Source: Pusillimonas sp. T7-7 (GTDB lineage: Bacteria > Pseudomonadota > Gammaproteobacteria > Burkholderiales > Burkholderiaceae_B). Taken from it: a stretch of DNA of 64,000 nt. Below, piece by piece: positions 45,044-57,001 of the stretch. Numbering within the stretch: position 1 is the stretch's first letter; each line of letters starts with the position of its first letter. The DNA is taken from contig NC_015458.1 in NCBI RefSeq assembly GCF_000209655.1, positions 3,534,001 through 3,598,000 on the forward strand. The letters are read 5' to 3'. The translations under genes and the position numbers were made by a program. A model generated the notes under the pieces. The model had not been told where the DNA came from, made no database searches, and saw only the letters and a list, made by a program, of their open reading frames with translations.

Positions 45044-45841
45044 TTACTTGCGAGGCTCCAGCAGGCCTTCAGAGGGCGAGCTTGGATCGGCGCTGTACAG
45101 CTTGCGCGGCACACGGCCGGCCAGGAAGGCGTCGCGGCCTGCTTCAACGGCCTTTTTCATGGCGCTCGCCATCAGGATGGGATTGCGGGCGCCGGCTATG
45201 GCGGTATTCATCAGGATGGCATCGCAACCGAGCTCCATGGCCACGGCGGCGTCTGATGCGGTGCCGACACCCGCATCGACCAGAACCGGAACACTCGCCT
45301 GGTCGATGATCAGACGCAAGTTCCAGGGATTCAGTATGCCCATGCCCGAGCCAATGAGCGATGCCAGGGGCATGACGGCCACACAGCCTATGTCTTCAAG
45401 CATGCGGCATTGAATGGGGTCGTCAGTGCAATACACCATGACCTTGAACCCGTCCTTGACTAAAGTGCGGGCGGCCTCCAGGGTTTCGGGCATATTGGGG
45501 AACAAATTGTCTTTATTGCCCAGCACCTCGAGCTTGACCAGATCGTGCCCATCAAGCAGTTCACGCGCCAGGCGCAAGGTTCGTACGGCTTCGTCGGCGC
45601 TGAAGCAACCCGCTGTATTGGGCAGTATGGTGAATTTTGAAGGGGGGAGAAAATCGAGCAAATTCGGCTCGTTGGCATTTTGGCCGATATTGGTGCGGCG
45701 TATGGCAACGGTAACGATCTGTGCGCCGCTGGCGTCGATGGCCAGCCGGGTTTCTTCGAAGTCTTTATATTTGCCCGTGCCCACCAATAAGCGCGAGTTG
45801 TACCGGCGTCCTGCAATATCAAGAGTGTCTGTGTGGTTCAT
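45044..45841 (-). CDS. thiG: Thiazole synthase ThiG
   Basis: TIM-barrel protein of 265 residues. It contains [25 protein letters not shown], the imine-forming Lys in [10 protein letters not shown] and [18 protein letters not shown]. It condenses deoxyxylulose phosphate, dehydroglycine and the ThiS thiocarboxylate. The usual neighbour thiS is absent: the 128 bases upstream hold no ORF of its size and no recognisable TPP riboswitch. Confidence 0.94.
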   Translation of the reverse strand: MNHTDTLDIAGRRYNSRLLVGTGKYKDFEETRLAIDASGAQIVTVAIRRTNIGQNANEPNLLDFLPPSKFTILPNTAGCFSADEAVRTLRLARELLDGHDLVKLEVLGNKDNLFPNMPETLEAARTLVKDGFKVMVYCTDDPIQCRMLEDIGCVAVMPLASLIGSGMGILNPWNLRLIIDQASVPVLVDAGVGTASDAAVAMELGCDAILMNTAIAGARNPILMASAMKKAVEAGRDAFLAGRVPRKLYSADPSSPSEGLLEPRK

Positions 45842-45969
45842 GTGCTTGCTGCGTGTTGTTTAGTATTGGCGCGGGCGGGAACGCCTGGCGCTCATTACCC
45901 TGCCGGATATGTCGGCGAGGCAATATGAAAGAATAATCCATTTGAGCCGGCCATGTCTGAAACAATGGC

Positions 45970-46929
45970 TTAAAAGCCGTTTGTATCGCCGGGGTTGGAT
46001 GGGTTCGGCGCTTGCCGAGCCTGATCCAGTGCGCGGCATAATGCTTCAGCGGCGTCGATCAGGCGCGGGCCCGGGCGAAACAAGGCGTCTGGATCAATCA
46101 TGTATACGTGGCCCAGTAAAGCGGCCGGCAGCTGCAGTGCCGCCCAGCGCTGGAGAGCTTCTTCCTGGGCGGCCTTGTCCCTGCCCGGCGTGATGACCAC
46201 GTCGGGGCGCCGGATCAGTATGCTTTCGACGTTGATTTGCGGTGCGGCAACGCTGGCGTTTGCGTAGATGTTGATGCCGCCGCACAAACTCAGCGCGTCG
46301 TTCAGCAAGGGGTCCGCTCCTATGGTGTAGGGGGGCGAATTGCCCACTTCAATAAAGACCGATACCGGCGTTCGCCGCGCATAGCGCCTGGCTAGCGCAT
46401 CCAGGCGCTGCCTTAGTGCCTGCGCTGCCGCATTGGCCCGGTCTTGTGTGTGGAACAATTTCCCATAGCGGATAATTTCGCGAGGAATATCGCTGAGCTT
46501 GCCGGGGCGTGAATGCAGGAGCGGGATATTCAGCCTGGACAGCGCAGGAGTCAGCGTTTGCGTTGCGCCTTTGGGTTGCCAGGTAATGACGACGCTGGGC
46601 TGGAAAGCAAGGATTCGTTCCACGCTTATTTCCAGCCCGTTACCGATACGGGGTATTTCCCGGGCTGCAGGCGGGTAGTCGCTGCTGAGTACGGTGCCCA
46701 CGATTTTGTCGCCCGCGCCAGCCGCAAAAACCAGCTCGGTAATATGCGGCGCCAGCGTGATGATGCGGGTTGTGGGTGTTGCTGGCGCGTGGCGCTGAGC
46801 GTGAGTCTCAGTGTGGGCGGCTTCCATGGCCGGCAACGTCGGGTATGACCATGCCGCAGGGAGTGCTATGGATCCCAGCAGTATCAGCAATACCTTGAAC
46901 AGCATGCCGCCACCCACACTGTTCTTCAT
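45970..46929 (-). CDS. btuF: Cobalamin ABC transporter substrate-binding protein (BtuF-like)
   Basis: Protein of 319 residues. A signal peptide (LLILLGSIALPAAWSYP) leads a two-lobed helical-backbone binding protein: RIITLAPHITELVFAAGAGDKIVG, RIGNGLEISVERILAFQPSVVI and VNVESILIRRPDVVITPG. The family binds B12 or iron chelates. The gene follows btuB by three bases under a cobalamin riboswitch, which decides for B12. The permease and ATPase genes (btuCD) are not adjacent. Confidence 0.87.
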   Translation of the reverse strand: MKNSVGGGMLFKVLLILLGSIALPAAWSYPTLPAMEAAHTETHAQRHAPATPTTRIITLAPHITELVFAAGAGDKIVGTVLSSDYPPAAREIPRIGNGLEISVERILAFQPSVVITWQPKGATQTLTPALSRLNIPLLHSRPGKLSDIPREIIRYGKLFHTQDRANAAAQALRQRLDALARRYARRTPVSVFIEVGNSPPYTIGADPLLNDALSLCGGINIYANASVAAPQINVESILIRRPDVVITPGRDKAAQEEALQRWAALQLPAALLGHVYMIDPDALFRPGPRLIDAAEALCRALDQARQAPNPSNPGDTNGF

Positions 46930-46932
46930 GCG

Positions 46933-48816
46933 CTACATCCGCAAGGACAGATTTACAAAGACATTCGAGCCAGGTGTGTTATAGCCATAGACGTTGGCGT
47001 AGTTCTTGTCCAGCAAGTTATTCCAGCGGACTTGTATGCTCGCGTTCTTGCTGAAGTCGTATGCGGCGGTCAAGTTCACCAAGCCATAGCCACCCAGCGT
47101 GACCCGTTCTGCCGGGAAGGCATTAAAGTCGTTATCGTAGCGCTTGCTGGTGAACTGGTATTCGGCTCCCAGGCGCAGGGCATTGAGCCGGTGTTCGGCG
47201 CTCAGGTGAAATACTCTTTTGGCGCGCTGAATAAGCTGATCGCCGGTTTTCTCGTCAACGGGGTCCATGAAGTCGGCGCTCGCGCGCAACGTGGTGTTGC
47301 CAAAGACTTGTTCCGCCGTCAGGGTAATGCCGCGTATGGTTGCCCGGTCAATATTTTGAGCGGTATTGGCACTGATCGCCGGATCGAAAACCGAGCCCAC
47401 GATCAAGTCTTTGATCTTGTTCTGGTAAACCACCAGGCCCAAGCGTGTCGTATCAGTGGCGTACTGGAGACTGGCTTCGATATTACGCGATTTCTCCGGC
47501 TTCAGGTTGGGGTTGTTCTGGTATCTGGGACCCCAGAATGACGCGGGCGTATCCGGTGCGTACAGGTAGGCAAATGTGGGCGCCTGGAAGCCTGTGTTGC
47601 CTGCAATGCCGATGCGCCAGTTGTCGGTCAAATCGAAGTCGTAGGCCAGGCTGCCCGTGGTTTCGTTGCCGTAACCCGTAATGTTGTCGTTACGCACGCT
47701 AGCCTGAAGATGATGCGCATCGAAATCGCCACGGTATACAAGGCCCGCCGAGTTAGTGTCGCGGCGGTTGCTCAAGTAGTTGGATCCACTGTCTACCCGC
47801 TCTTCCAGCCGCTCCATAATAAGCGACAACTGCTGGTGTTCCAGGAATTTGAAGTTGTTTTGCCATGTGTAGGAACGCTGCAGGCTACCCGCGGTGGAGT
47901 CGAAACCGGGTATGCGGTTGTCGATGGCTTCCTTGGAAAAACCAAGGCGAAAAACACTTTGCCAGTAGTCGGTCAGATCATTGGTGCTGGTCAGGTTATA
48001 GGCCTGCTGCCGAGTGAGGGTGCGAACGGGGCCAGGCCCCGCATCAAAATCGCCGCTGATATACCCGTTGTAGGCGGTTAGACCGATGTGTTGGCCGGCC
48101 GCCCAGCGATAACCCAGCGATCCGGACAGCGCGTGCTGGCTGTAGCCGTCGGCATCGCGGTCGTAAGTATACGGACCCGCCAGTTCATTGGTAGCGCTGA
48201 ATCCGCTGCTGTCGGCCATGCTGCTTGATAGGGCGTAATCCCAACCGTCCTGGGCGCCCGAAAAACCTGCACTTGATTTGAACGTGTCGTAGGTTCCGTA
48301 GCCGATATTGGTCCAGGCGCTCAAAGGCCGGTCTTCGCCGCCCTTTTTGGTAATAATGTTGACGACACCTCCCATTGCGCCCGATCCGTACAGGCTGCTG
48401 CTGGCGCCACGTACGATTTCAATCCGCTCAATCAATGCGGGGTCGATGGCATTCCAGTTGCTCACGCCCGTTGTAAGGCTGTTGATGCGAATGCCATCGA
48501 CCAGCACTTGTGTGTGCTGCGAGGGCGCGCCGCGCAGAAAGACGCTAGTGGCTGTTTGCGGGCCGCCGGTGTTGCTGATTTGGATCCCGGGCTGTTTGGC
48601 CAGGATCTCAGCCACGCTGTTCTGGCCTTCCTTTTGCAGGTCTGTCTTGTTGATGACAGTCACGTCGCCGAGCACATCTTTTTGCAGCTGTGGGGTACGG
48701 CTGGCGGTGACGACGATGTTGTCCAGCTGTGCGGTGGTGGTGGTTTGGGCGGTTGCCGCGGCGGCGGCAAAGCACGAAAGCACGGCAAGCGTTTGCCGGT
48801 TGAGTATGAAAGACAT
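46933..48816 (-). CDS. btuB: TonB-dependent vitamin B12 receptor BtuB
   Basis: Outer-membrane receptor of 627 residues from ATG 48816 (MSFILNRQTLAVLSCFAAAAA, a signal peptide). Earlier in-frame starts lie in the riboswitch leader. A TonB box-like LDNIVVTASRT is followed by a plug domain (about 45–155) and a 22-strand barrel ending VFVNLSLRM with the usual terminal aromatic/hydrophobic pattern. It imports cobalamin with TonB energy, passing it to the BtuF-like protein encoded next. Confidence 0.92.
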   Translation of the reverse strand: MSFILNRQTLAVLSCFAAAAATAQTTTTAQLDNIVVTASRTPQLQKDVLGDVTVINKTDLQKEGQNSVAEILAKQPGIQISNTGGPQTATSVFLRGAPSQHTQVLVDGIRINSLTTGVSNWNAIDPALIERIEIVRGASSSLYGSGAMGGVVNIITKKGGEDRPLSAWTNIGYGTYDTFKSSAGFSGAQDGWDYALSSSMADSSGFSATNELAGPYTYDRDADGYSQHALSGSLGYRWAAGQHIGLTAYNGYISGDFDAGPGPVRTLTRQQAYNLTSTNDLTDYWQSVFRLGFSKEAIDNRIPGFDSTAGSLQRSYTWQNNFKFLEHQQLSLIMERLEERVDSGSNYLSNRRDTNSAGLVYRGDFDAHHLQASVRNDNITGYGNETTGSLAYDFDLTDNWRIGIAGNTGFQAPTFAYLYAPDTPASFWGPRYQNNPNLKPEKSRNIEASLQYATDTTRLGLVVYQNKIKDLIVGSVFDPAISANTAQNIDRATIRGITLTAEQVFGNTTLRASADFMDPVDEKTGDQLIQRAKRVFHLSAEHRLNALRLGAEYQFTSKRYDNDFNAFPAERVTLGGYGLVNLTAAYDFSKNASIQVRWNNLLDKNYANVYGYNTPGSNVFVNLSLRM

Positions 48817-48830
48817 GATGAGCCCTGAAT

Positions 48831-48850
48831 AACGTGCGTCCCCGCACGTT
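48831..48850 (-). promoter_or_regulatory. Leader hairpin next to the btuB ribosome site
   Basis: AACGTGCG and CGCACGTT form a perfect 8-base stem around a 4-base loop. It ends 14 bases before the btuB start codon, beside the AGGGC ribosome site. It probably belongs to the riboswitch expression platform, acting on translation. Confidence 0.5.
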
Positions 48851-48939
48851 GTAAACAGAAAAAAAGCATTCCCGGGCAAAGTCTGGACGCCAGCCGTTGC
48901 GGGCGGCATCTTGCCTGGAAGTGAACCGAGGGATGGGCA

Positions 48940-49107
48940 AGGCTGGTATCGGGCTGACATGCTTACCGTTGCGGGGGCAGCACAGATTGTTCGGGCCGGG
49001 CTTGCCGGGGCAGGCAGGCGCGAATTCTGGTTTCCCATTTGACTTTCGCAGTGCGTGTGGCGGCGCGATTTGCATAGCGCCATCTTTCACGAACCGAAAG
49101 CACCTCT
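48940..49107 (-). ncRNA. Cobalamin riboswitch of btuB–btuF
   Basis: Read on the minus strand, the region upstream of btuB contains the conserved pieces of the cobalamin riboswitch in order: GGTGCTTTCGGTTC (49104–49091), AAATGGGAAACCAG, the core CCCCCGCAACGGTAAGC (48977–48961) and AGCCCGATACCAGCC (48955–48941). About 125 bases follow before the ATG, including a run of seven T and a hairpin near the ribosome site. B12 binding should reduce btuB–btuF expression. This fills most of the 480-base gap between btuB and metH (48817–49296). The rest holds the metH leader, with a TACAAT at 49203–49208 as a possible -10. Confidence 0.9.
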
Positions 49108-49296
49108 TCCGTAAGGAAATATATCACAGCCCGATGTGCACCCCTTTGGGGGATTTCCTGGCCGGTGGCTTGCCCTCTCGCCGGGCCGGCGGCGTCCGGC
49201 GATACAATGGGGACTCTTGATCTAGTCTGGACGCGGCCTGGGCGCATGTTTACGTCTATGGCCGCGCGCACTATTAATACTTAACGGGCCAGTTGC

Positions 49297-52200
49297 GTGT
49301 CTTATCCTTCCTTACCGTATCCGCTTTCTTCCTATACGCATGGCGTCGAGTTCGCGCGCCTGCTTGGCGAGCGTATTCTGATTCTCGATGGCGCCATGGG
49401 CACCATGATCCAGCAATACAAGCTCAGCGAAACGGACTTCCGGGGTGAGCGCTTTGCCGAGCACGTCAAAGATGTCAAGGGCAATAACGAATTGTTGTCG
49501 CTGGTGCGGCCAGACATCATCACCGCGATACACCGCGAGTATCTGGAAGCGGGCGCCGACGTCATCGAAACCAATACCTTTGGCGCCACCGCTATCGCGC
49601 AGGGCGATTACGGCCTGTCCGAACTGGCCTACGAGCTGAACGTCGAATCGGCCAGGCTGGCGCGTGCCGCCTGTGACGAATACAGCACGCCAGAACGCCC
49701 GCGCTTTGTCGCCGGGGCAATGGGGCCGCAACCCAAGACCGCGTCCATTTCCCCCGACGTGAATGACCCCGCTGCGCGCAACGTCACGTTCGAGCAGTTG
49801 CGCGATGCCTATACGGAACAGTTGAATGGTTTGCTCGATGGCGGCATTGATATCGTCCTGATCGAAACCATTTTCGACACGCTCAACGCCAAGGCGGCCA
49901 TCTTTGCAGTGGAAACCGTGTTTGAAGAGCGCGGCGTGCGTCTGCCTGTCATGGTGTCCGGTACGGTGACCGACGCTTCGGGCCGCATTCTGTCGGGCCA
50001 AACTGTCGAGGCCTTCTGGAACTCGGTGCGTCATGCGCGGCCCATCACGATAGGCCTGAACTGTGCTCTGGGAGCGGCCCTCATGCGCCCCTATGTGGCC
50101 GAGCTGTCCAAAATCTGCGACACCTATCTCTGCGTCTATCCGAACGCGGGTTTGCCCAATCCCATGGCCGAGACCGGCTTCGATGAAACCCCGCAAGACA
50201 CCTCGTCTTTGCTAGAGGAGTTTGCCCAGGCCGGACTGGTGAATATGGCGGGCGGTTGCTGCGGCACGACGCCCGAGCATATCCGCGCGATTGCCGACAA
50301 GGTGGCCAGCCTGCCCGTGCGCCAGGTGCCGCAGGTACCCGTCAAGACCCGCCTGTCCGGGCTGGAAGCCTTGAATATCGACGCAGACTCGCTGTTTGTG
50401 AACGTGGGCGAGCGCACCAACGTGACCGGCAGCAAGATGTTCCTGCGCCTCATACGCGAAGAAAAATACGACGAGGCCCTGGCGGTCGCGCGTCAGCAGG
50501 TTGAAAACGGCGCGCAGATCATCGACATCAACATGGATGAAGCCATGCTGGATTCGGCTGTATGCATGCGCCGCTTTCTGAACATGATTGCCTCCGAGCC
50601 CGACATCGCCCGCGTGCCCATCATGATAGACAGCTCCAAATGGGAAGTCATCGAGCAGGGCTTGCGCTGCGTGCAGGGCAAGGCGGTGGTCAACTCGATT
50701 TCCATGAAAGAGGGCGAGGCCGCTTTCCTTGAACATGCGCGCCTGTGTCGCAAATACGGGGCTGCCGCCATCATCATGGCTTTCGACGAAAAGGGCCAAG
50801 CAGACAACCTGCAGCGGCGCAAGGATATCTGCGAGCGTGCCTACCGCCTTCTGGTCGATGAAGTCGGCTTCCCGCCAGAAGATATTATTTTCGATCCCAA
50901 TGTGTTCGCTATTGCCACCGGCATTGAGGAGCACAATCATTATGCTGTGGACTTCATCGAGGCCACAGCCTGGATCACGCAGAATCTGCCGCACGCGCGG
51001 GTGTCTGGCGGAGTTTCCAACGTCAGCTTTTCCTTCCGCGGCAACGAAGCCATGCGCGAAGCCATACATGCCGTCTTCCTGTATTACGCCATTCAGCAAG
51101 GCATGACCATGGGTATCGTCAATGCCGGGCAGTTGGGCGTATACCAAGACATAGACAAGAAAGTATTGGACATGGTCGAGGATGTGGTGCTCGACAGGGC
51201 CGAACCCCTGGGCCGGACGGACCCGTCCGACGAGCTTACGTCCACTGAACGGTTGGTGGAATTGGCCGAAACCATCAAAGGGTCGGGCGCCAAAAAAGAA
51301 GAAGATCTGTCCTGGCGCGAACAGGCGGTCGAGGGGCGTATATCGCATGCGCTGGTGCATGGCATTACCGCATTCATCGTTGAAGACACTGAAGAGGTGA
51401 GGGCAAAAATCGCGGCAGCCGGCGGACGCCCCATACAGGTTATCGAAGGCCCGCTGATGGACGGCATGAATATCGTCGGCGACCTGTTCGGCGCGGGCAA
51501 GATGTTCCTGCCACAGGTGGTCAAGTCGGCGCGGGTCATGAAGCAGGCGGTCGCGCATCTGATTCCCTTCATCGAAGAGGAAAAGCGCCAGATCGAAGCG
51601 GCAGGCGGGGATGTGCGCTCCAAGGGCAAGATCGTCATCGCCACGGTCAAGGGCGATGTGCACGACATAGGCAAGAATATTGTGTCCGTCGTGCTCGAGT
51701 GCAATAACTTCGAGGTCGTGAACATGGGCGTGATGGTGCCGTGTTCCGAAATCCTGGCCAAGGCCAAGGAAGAAAATTGCAACATGGTCGGCCTATCGGG
51801 GCTGATTACGCCTAGCCTGGAAGAAATGGCCTACGTGGCATCGGAAATGCAGCGTGATGAATACTTCAGCAGCCGCAAGTTGCCGCTGCTGGTGGGCGGC
51901 GCCACCACCAGCCGTGTGCACACCGCCGTGAAAATCGCCCCCAATTACGAAGGACCCGTGATCTACGTGCCTGACGCCAGCCGTTCGGTGGGGGTCGCCA
52001 CCAACCTGATGTCAGACAACGCCGATGCCTATCTGGCCGAGGTGGCCGAGGAATACGAGCTGGTCCGCACGCGCCATGCCAACCGCAAGGCTACGCCGTT
52101 GGTCTCGCTGGCCGAGGCGCGTGCAGGCCGGCCCGAGATCGATTGGGCCGGCTACACGCCGCCCCGGCCCAAATTCATCGGCCGGCGTACCTTCAAGAAC

Positions 52201-53070
52201 TACGACCTGTCTGAAGTCGTGCAATTTCTGGACTGGACCCCTTTCTTTCAGACCTGGAGCCTGTTCGGCCAGTTCCCCGCCATCCTTGACGACAAAGTCG
52301 TGGGCGAGCAGGCACGCAAGGTGTACGAGGAAGGTCAGGCGATGCTCAAAAAAATCATCGAAGGGCGCTGGCTGACCGCCAGCGGTGTGGTGGCTTTTTA
52401 CCCGGCCAATACCGTCAACGACGACGACATTGAGATCTATCGCGACGAATCCCGTTCGGAAGTCCTGCTCACCTGGCGCAATGTACGCCAGCAAACCGTC
52501 AAGCGCGAAGGCGTCGACAATAAATGTTTGGCCGATTACATTGCCCCTAAAGAAACCGGCATTGCCGACTATATAGGCATGTTTGCGGTTACCGGCGGCC
52601 TGGGCATAGAAAAGCACGACAAGGCCTTCCTGGACGATAACGACGACTATTCCAGCATCATGCTCAAATCAATCGCCGACCGTCTTGCCGAAGGCTTTGC
52701 CGAGTGTCTGCACGCCCGTGTACGCCGCGATTTGTGGGGCTATGTGCCCGATGAGTCGCTCAGCAACGAAGCCGTCATCGCCGAGAAATACCAGGGTATA
52801 CGCCCTGCGCCCGGTTATCCCGCCTGTCCCGAACACGTCGTCAAGAAAGACATGTTCGAGGTGCTGGAGGCCGAGGAGATCGGCATGCAGCTTACCGAGG
52901 GCTATGCGATGTATCCTGCTTCCAGCGTGTCGGGCTTTTATTTCAGCCATCCCAAGTCGCAATACTTCAATGTAGGCAATATTGGCGATGACCAGGTCAA
53001 AGACTATGTGCAACGTAGCGGCCGCGACGAAGACGATGTGCGGCGAAGCCTGGCCAGCACACTAAGGTAA
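49297..53070 (+). CDS. metH: Cobalamin-dependent methionine synthase
   Basis: Full-length MetH of 1,257 residues from GTG 49297. Domains in order: homocysteine-binding barrel with zinc cysteines Cys256, Cys321 and Cys322 ([10 protein letters not shown]), pterin-binding barrel ([16 protein letters not shown]), cap plus cobalamin domain with GDVHDIGKN (lower-ligand His789), and a C-terminal SAM-binding activation domain ([15 protein letters not shown]). It methylates homocysteine using methyltetrahydrofolate and B12. It lies back to back with the riboswitch-controlled B12 uptake genes. No riboswitch was seen on its own strand. Confidence 0.96.
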   Translation: MSYPSLPYPLSSYTHGVEFARLLGERILILDGAMGTMIQQYKLSETDFRGERFAEHVKDVKGNNELLSLVRPDIITAIHREYLEAGADVIETNTFGATAIAQGDYGLSELAYELNVESARLARAACDEYSTPERPRFVAGAMGPQPKTASISPDVNDPAARNVTFEQLRDAYTEQLNGLLDGGIDIVLIETIFDTLNAKAAIFAVETVFEERGVRLPVMVSGTVTDASGRILSGQTVEAFWNSVRHARPITIGLNCALGAALMRPYVAELSKICDTYLCVYPNAGLPNPMAETGFDETPQDTSSLLEEFAQAGLVNMAGGCCGTTPEHIRAIADKVASLPVRQVPQVPVKTRLSGLEALNIDADSLFVNVGERTNVTGSKMFLRLIREEKYDEALAVARQQVENGAQIIDINMDEAMLDSAVCMRRFLNMIASEPDIARVPIMIDSSKWEVIEQGLRCVQGKAVVNSISMKEGEAAFLEHARLCRKYGAAAIIMAFDEKGQADNLQRRKDICERAYRLLVDEVGFPPEDIIFDPNVFAIATGIEEHNHYAVDFIEATAWITQNLPHARVSGGVSNVSFSFRGNEAMREAIHAVFLYYAIQQGMTMGIVNAGQLGVYQDIDKKVLDMVEDVVLDRAEPLGRTDPSDELTSTERLVELAETIKGSGAKKEEDLSWREQAVEGRISHALVHGITAFIVEDTEEVRAKIAAAGGRPIQVIEGPLMDGMNIVGDLFGAGKMFLPQVVKSARVMKQAVAHLIPFIEEEKRQIEAAGGDVRSKGKIVIATVKGDVHDIGKNIVSVVLECNNFEVVNMGVMVPCSEILAKAKEENCNMVGLSGLITPSLEEMAYVASEMQRDEYFSSRKLPLLVGGATTSRVHTAVKIAPNYEGPVIYVPDASRSVGVATNLMSDNADAYLAEVAEEYELVRTRHANRKATPLVSLAEARAGRPEIDWAGYTPPRPKFIGRRTFKNYDLSEVVQFLDWTPFFQTWSLFGQFPAILDDKVVGEQARKVYEEGQAMLKKIIEGRWLTASGVVAFYPANTVNDDDIEIYRDESRSEVLLTWRNVRQQTVKREGVDNKCLADYIAPKETGIADYIGMFAVTGGLGIEKHDKAFLDDNDDYSSIMLKSIADRLAEGFAECLHARVRRDLWGYVPDESLSNEAVIAEKYQGIRPAPGYPACPEHVVKKDMFEVLEAEEIGMQLTEGYAMYPASSVSGFYFSHPKSQYFNVGNIGDDQVKDYVQRSGRDEDDVRRSLASTLR

Positions 53071-53084
53071 GGGCGGCCAGGCTC

Positions 53085-53942
53085 ATGCGCAACGATGGCG
53101 ACGGTGTACAGCTGTCTGCCGAGCAGGCGGCATCGATCCGGCGCAAGGCCCTGGGCGACTTCCTGCGCCAGGCCAGGGGGCGAGTGCAACCTGAGTCTGT
53201 CGGCTTGCCGCCAGGCATTCGGCGGCGCACGCCAGGCTTGCGCCGCGAAGAAGTCGCGCAGTTGTGCGGCATCAGCGTTACCTGGTACACCTGGATAGAG
53301 CAAGGCCGCGATGTATCGGTTTCGGCCGGAGTATGGGCGCGTCTGGCGTCTGTGCTGGGCCTGGCCCGGGCCGAGCGTCATTACCTGTTCGAACTGGCTG
53401 AGTGCGCCGACCCCGAGCATGGCCATGATTACGTGACGCCATTGCCGACCTATCTGGCCGATTGCGTCCACAGCATCACCGCGCCCGCCTATATTCTTGA
53501 TCGTTGCTGGAATGTGCTGGCGCGCAATGAGCCGCTGCTGCGACTGTTCGATGGCTGGCCCGACCGCGATGGCAGCCCTAATTTGCTGCGTTATATTTTC
53601 AGCGATCCCGCCGCCCGGGACCTGGTGGTCGACTGGGAGCAACGCGCCAGCCGCGTGGTGGCCGAGTTCAGGGCGGATGCCGCCGCTCATGCCGACGAGC
53701 CGGATGTACGGGCGGTGCTGGATGGCTTGCAGCAGGCCAGCCAGGTGTTTGCCCATTGGTGGACACGGCATGCGGTAGTAGACCGGGAAGGCGGCTTAAG
53801 GGAGTTCAACCATCCCCAGCATGGCATATTGCGCTATCAGCAGATCACCTTTCGCCTGGCGACGCGGCCGGACTGCAAACTGGTCATGTTGCTGGAAAGT
53901 CAATTTCGCCCGGGTGAAGTAAACTCGAACTTTGCAGGTTAA
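53085..53942 (+). CDS. XRE-family regulator with MmyB-like ligand domain
   Basis: Protein of 285 residues. The N-terminal HTH (about 18–85) contains RRRTPGLRREEVAQLCGISVTWYTWIEQGRDVSVS. The C-terminal part, with YILDRCWNVLARNEPLLRLF and the terminal VMLLES, matches the MmyB-like/PAS-fold ligand domain that in relatives binds fatty acids. Targets are unknown. It starts 14 bases after metH and may be read through from it. Confidence 0.87.
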   Translation: MRNDGDGVQLSAEQAASIRRKALGDFLRQARGRVQPESVGLPPGIRRRTPGLRREEVAQLCGISVTWYTWIEQGRDVSVSAGVWARLASVLGLARAERHYLFELAECADPEHGHDYVTPLPTYLADCVHSITAPAYILDRCWNVLARNEPLLRLFDGWPDRDGSPNLLRYIFSDPAARDLVVDWEQRASRVVAEFRADAAAHADEPDVRAVLDGLQQASQVFAHWWTRHAVVDREGGLREFNHPQHGILRYQQITFRLATRPDCKLVMLLESQFRPGEVNSNFAG

Positions 53943-53965
53943 ATCACATCTGGCATATAAGCATC

Positions 53966-54154
53966 ATGGCAAAGAATTTCGAATCCGAAGTTACCCAGTT
54001 CCTGAAAAAATACAAAAAGGAACACTCCGATACCGAGCTGCGTCAGCGTGAGGGGCGTGCGCGTCTGTGGGACAAGCACATCGATCCCGAACTCCAGGAA
54101 GGCTTCCGGGCGAGCAAGGTACCGCTCAAACCCTACGTCTACCAAACCAACTGA
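53966..54154 (+). CDS. DUF3460 family small protein
   Basis: Protein of 62 residues, highly charged (MAKNFESEVTQFLKKYKKEH), with RLWDKHIDPELQEGF and a Tyr-rich end. It matches the small DUF3460 family common in Burkholderiales next to scpA. No function is known. Nine bases before scpA. Confidence 0.8.
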   Translation: MAKNFESEVTQFLKKYKKEHSDTELRQREGRARLWDKHIDPELQEGFRASKVPLKPYVYQTN

Positions 54155-54163
54155 TCAGGCTGC

Positions 54164-55929
<1,766 letters not shown>

Positions 55930-55978
55930 CAGCTGACTCCGGTTGGGCGCTATGCAAGAATCGCTTACCGCTATCCAA

Positions 55979-55984
55979 AAAGGA
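55979..55984 (+). promoter_or_regulatory. Ribosome binding site fixing the LuxR-type start
   Basis: AAGGAG lies seven bases before GTG 55992 and sets the start of the small LuxR protein. The frame is open back to 55926, but that start overlaps panC and has no such site. Confidence 0.75.
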
Positions 55985-55991
55985 GTCAAAC

Positions 55992-56216
55992 GTGGCAGAT
56001 ATTCAGCATCCGGCCAGTTCGCTTTTTTCGGCGCTCACGCCGCGCGAGCGCGACGTCATGGATTACGTTGCGCGTGGCAAACCCAATAAAATCATTGCGG
56101 CCGAACTTGGGGTGTCACAGCGCACCATCGAAGCGCACCGAGCCCGCATTTTCCAGAAAATGCAGGTACGCAATGCCGTTGAACTGGCGCATTGCGTATT
56201 GGCCCAGCGCAGCTAA
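55992..56216 (+). CDS. Stand-alone LuxR-type HTH protein
   Basis: Protein of 74 residues that is only a LuxR/FixJ DNA-binding domain: LTPRERDVMDYVARGKPNKI, AELGVSQRTIEAHRARIFQKMQ and RNAVELAH. There is no receiver or ligand domain. It could bind DNA constitutively or compete with full-length relatives. Targets are unknown. It is convergent with the NlpE-like gene, seven bases apart. Confidence 0.85.
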   Translation: MADIQHPASSLFSALTPRERDVMDYVARGKPNKIIAAELGVSQRTIEAHRARIFQKMQVRNAVELAHCVLAQRS

Positions 56217-56223
56217 ACTCGGT

Positions 56224-56886
56224 TCAGTCGCACTGTAGCGGCGTTTTGTTGGTGATTTCGTCTATGCCGTCCACATCGGCCTGCCGTGTCAGGCGGTGCT
56301 CAAGCCGGGGCTGCATGTCGTTGATCATATTAATGCGCAAGACGTTGTCATTAATAAAGGTCAGGTTGGCCATACTGGCCTTGTTCTTCTGCTGCAAAAT
56401 GATGCGCAGCGGCTGAACGCCTATGACGTCCCAGCACCCTTGCTGGGCAATATTGTTTTTGGCGTCGGGGTTATCCAGAAAAACGGTGCGCGACCGCCAC
56501 TCGCCGCTAGGGGCCAGCGTCAGGGTAATGCGGGTGGCCGAGCAGCCGGTGTCAACGCTCAGGCAGGGAACGGTACCCAAAAATGTGCGGGCTTCGGCCA
56601 GCGGGCGCGCCTTGATCACGGGTTCGTTTTGCGCTGCCGCTTCTTCCGCGGCAAGAGGTTTGGCTGGCTGGTTTTCCCCAAAGCCCAGCTGTATTTGCGA
56701 CGGGGCCCGCATGCCGCCGCGACCTTGCGCATTTTGTTGAGCGTCAGCAGCCGTGGTGTCGTGCTGTACCGAATAATACCCGGCTGGTTGTTGCTGGGCA
56801 CAGCCAGCCATTGCCAGTGTCAGTAAAGCGGCGCCCAATATTTTGCCGTAAGGGTGGTGTTGGGTAAGCAGGTTTGAGCTGGGCAT
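56224..56886 (-). CDS. NlpE-like lipoprotein
   Basis: Protein of 220 residues from ATG 56886. A signal peptide ends in a lipobox-like LAMAGC, so Cys is the likely lipidated residue. The middle (GTVPCLSVDTGCSATRITL) followed by LAPSGEWRSRTVFL resembles the NlpE N-terminal domain, whose members sense envelope or copper stress. The CxxC of NlpE appears here as two more widely spaced cysteines. Function not established. Confidence 0.65.
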   Translation of the reverse strand: MPSSNLLTQHHPYGKILGAALLTLAMAGCAQQQPAGYYSVQHDTTAADAQQNAQGRGGMRAPSQIQLGFGENQPAKPLAAEEAAAQNEPVIKARPLAEARTFLGTVPCLSVDTGCSATRITLTLAPSGEWRSRTVFLDNPDAKNNIAQQGCWDVIGVQPLRIILQQKNKASMANLTFINDNVLRINMINDMQPRLEHRLTRQADVDGIDEITNKTPLQCD

Positions 56887-57001
56887 GACGGTTCCAAAGG
56901 CGGGGTTTACAAATGGCCAGGCATGCGTGCGCCGCGCCTTGCCCATACACTGTGCATTCTACTTATTAATCGGTGCGCTCGTAAAACGGGAAAACTTGTT
57001 T

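Noticed and set aside
45842..45969. TPP riboswitch upstream of thiG
   Set aside because: The conserved CUGAGA and ACCUGA segments were not found on the minus strand.
49160..49210. Full sigma-70 promoter for metH
   Set aside because: TACAAT at 49203 is a fair -10, but no -35 hexamer lies at suitable spacing, so it is not listed as a feature.
50212..51663. 483-codon minus-strand ORF inside metH
   Set aside because: It is a shadow of the conserved pterin and cobalamin domains.
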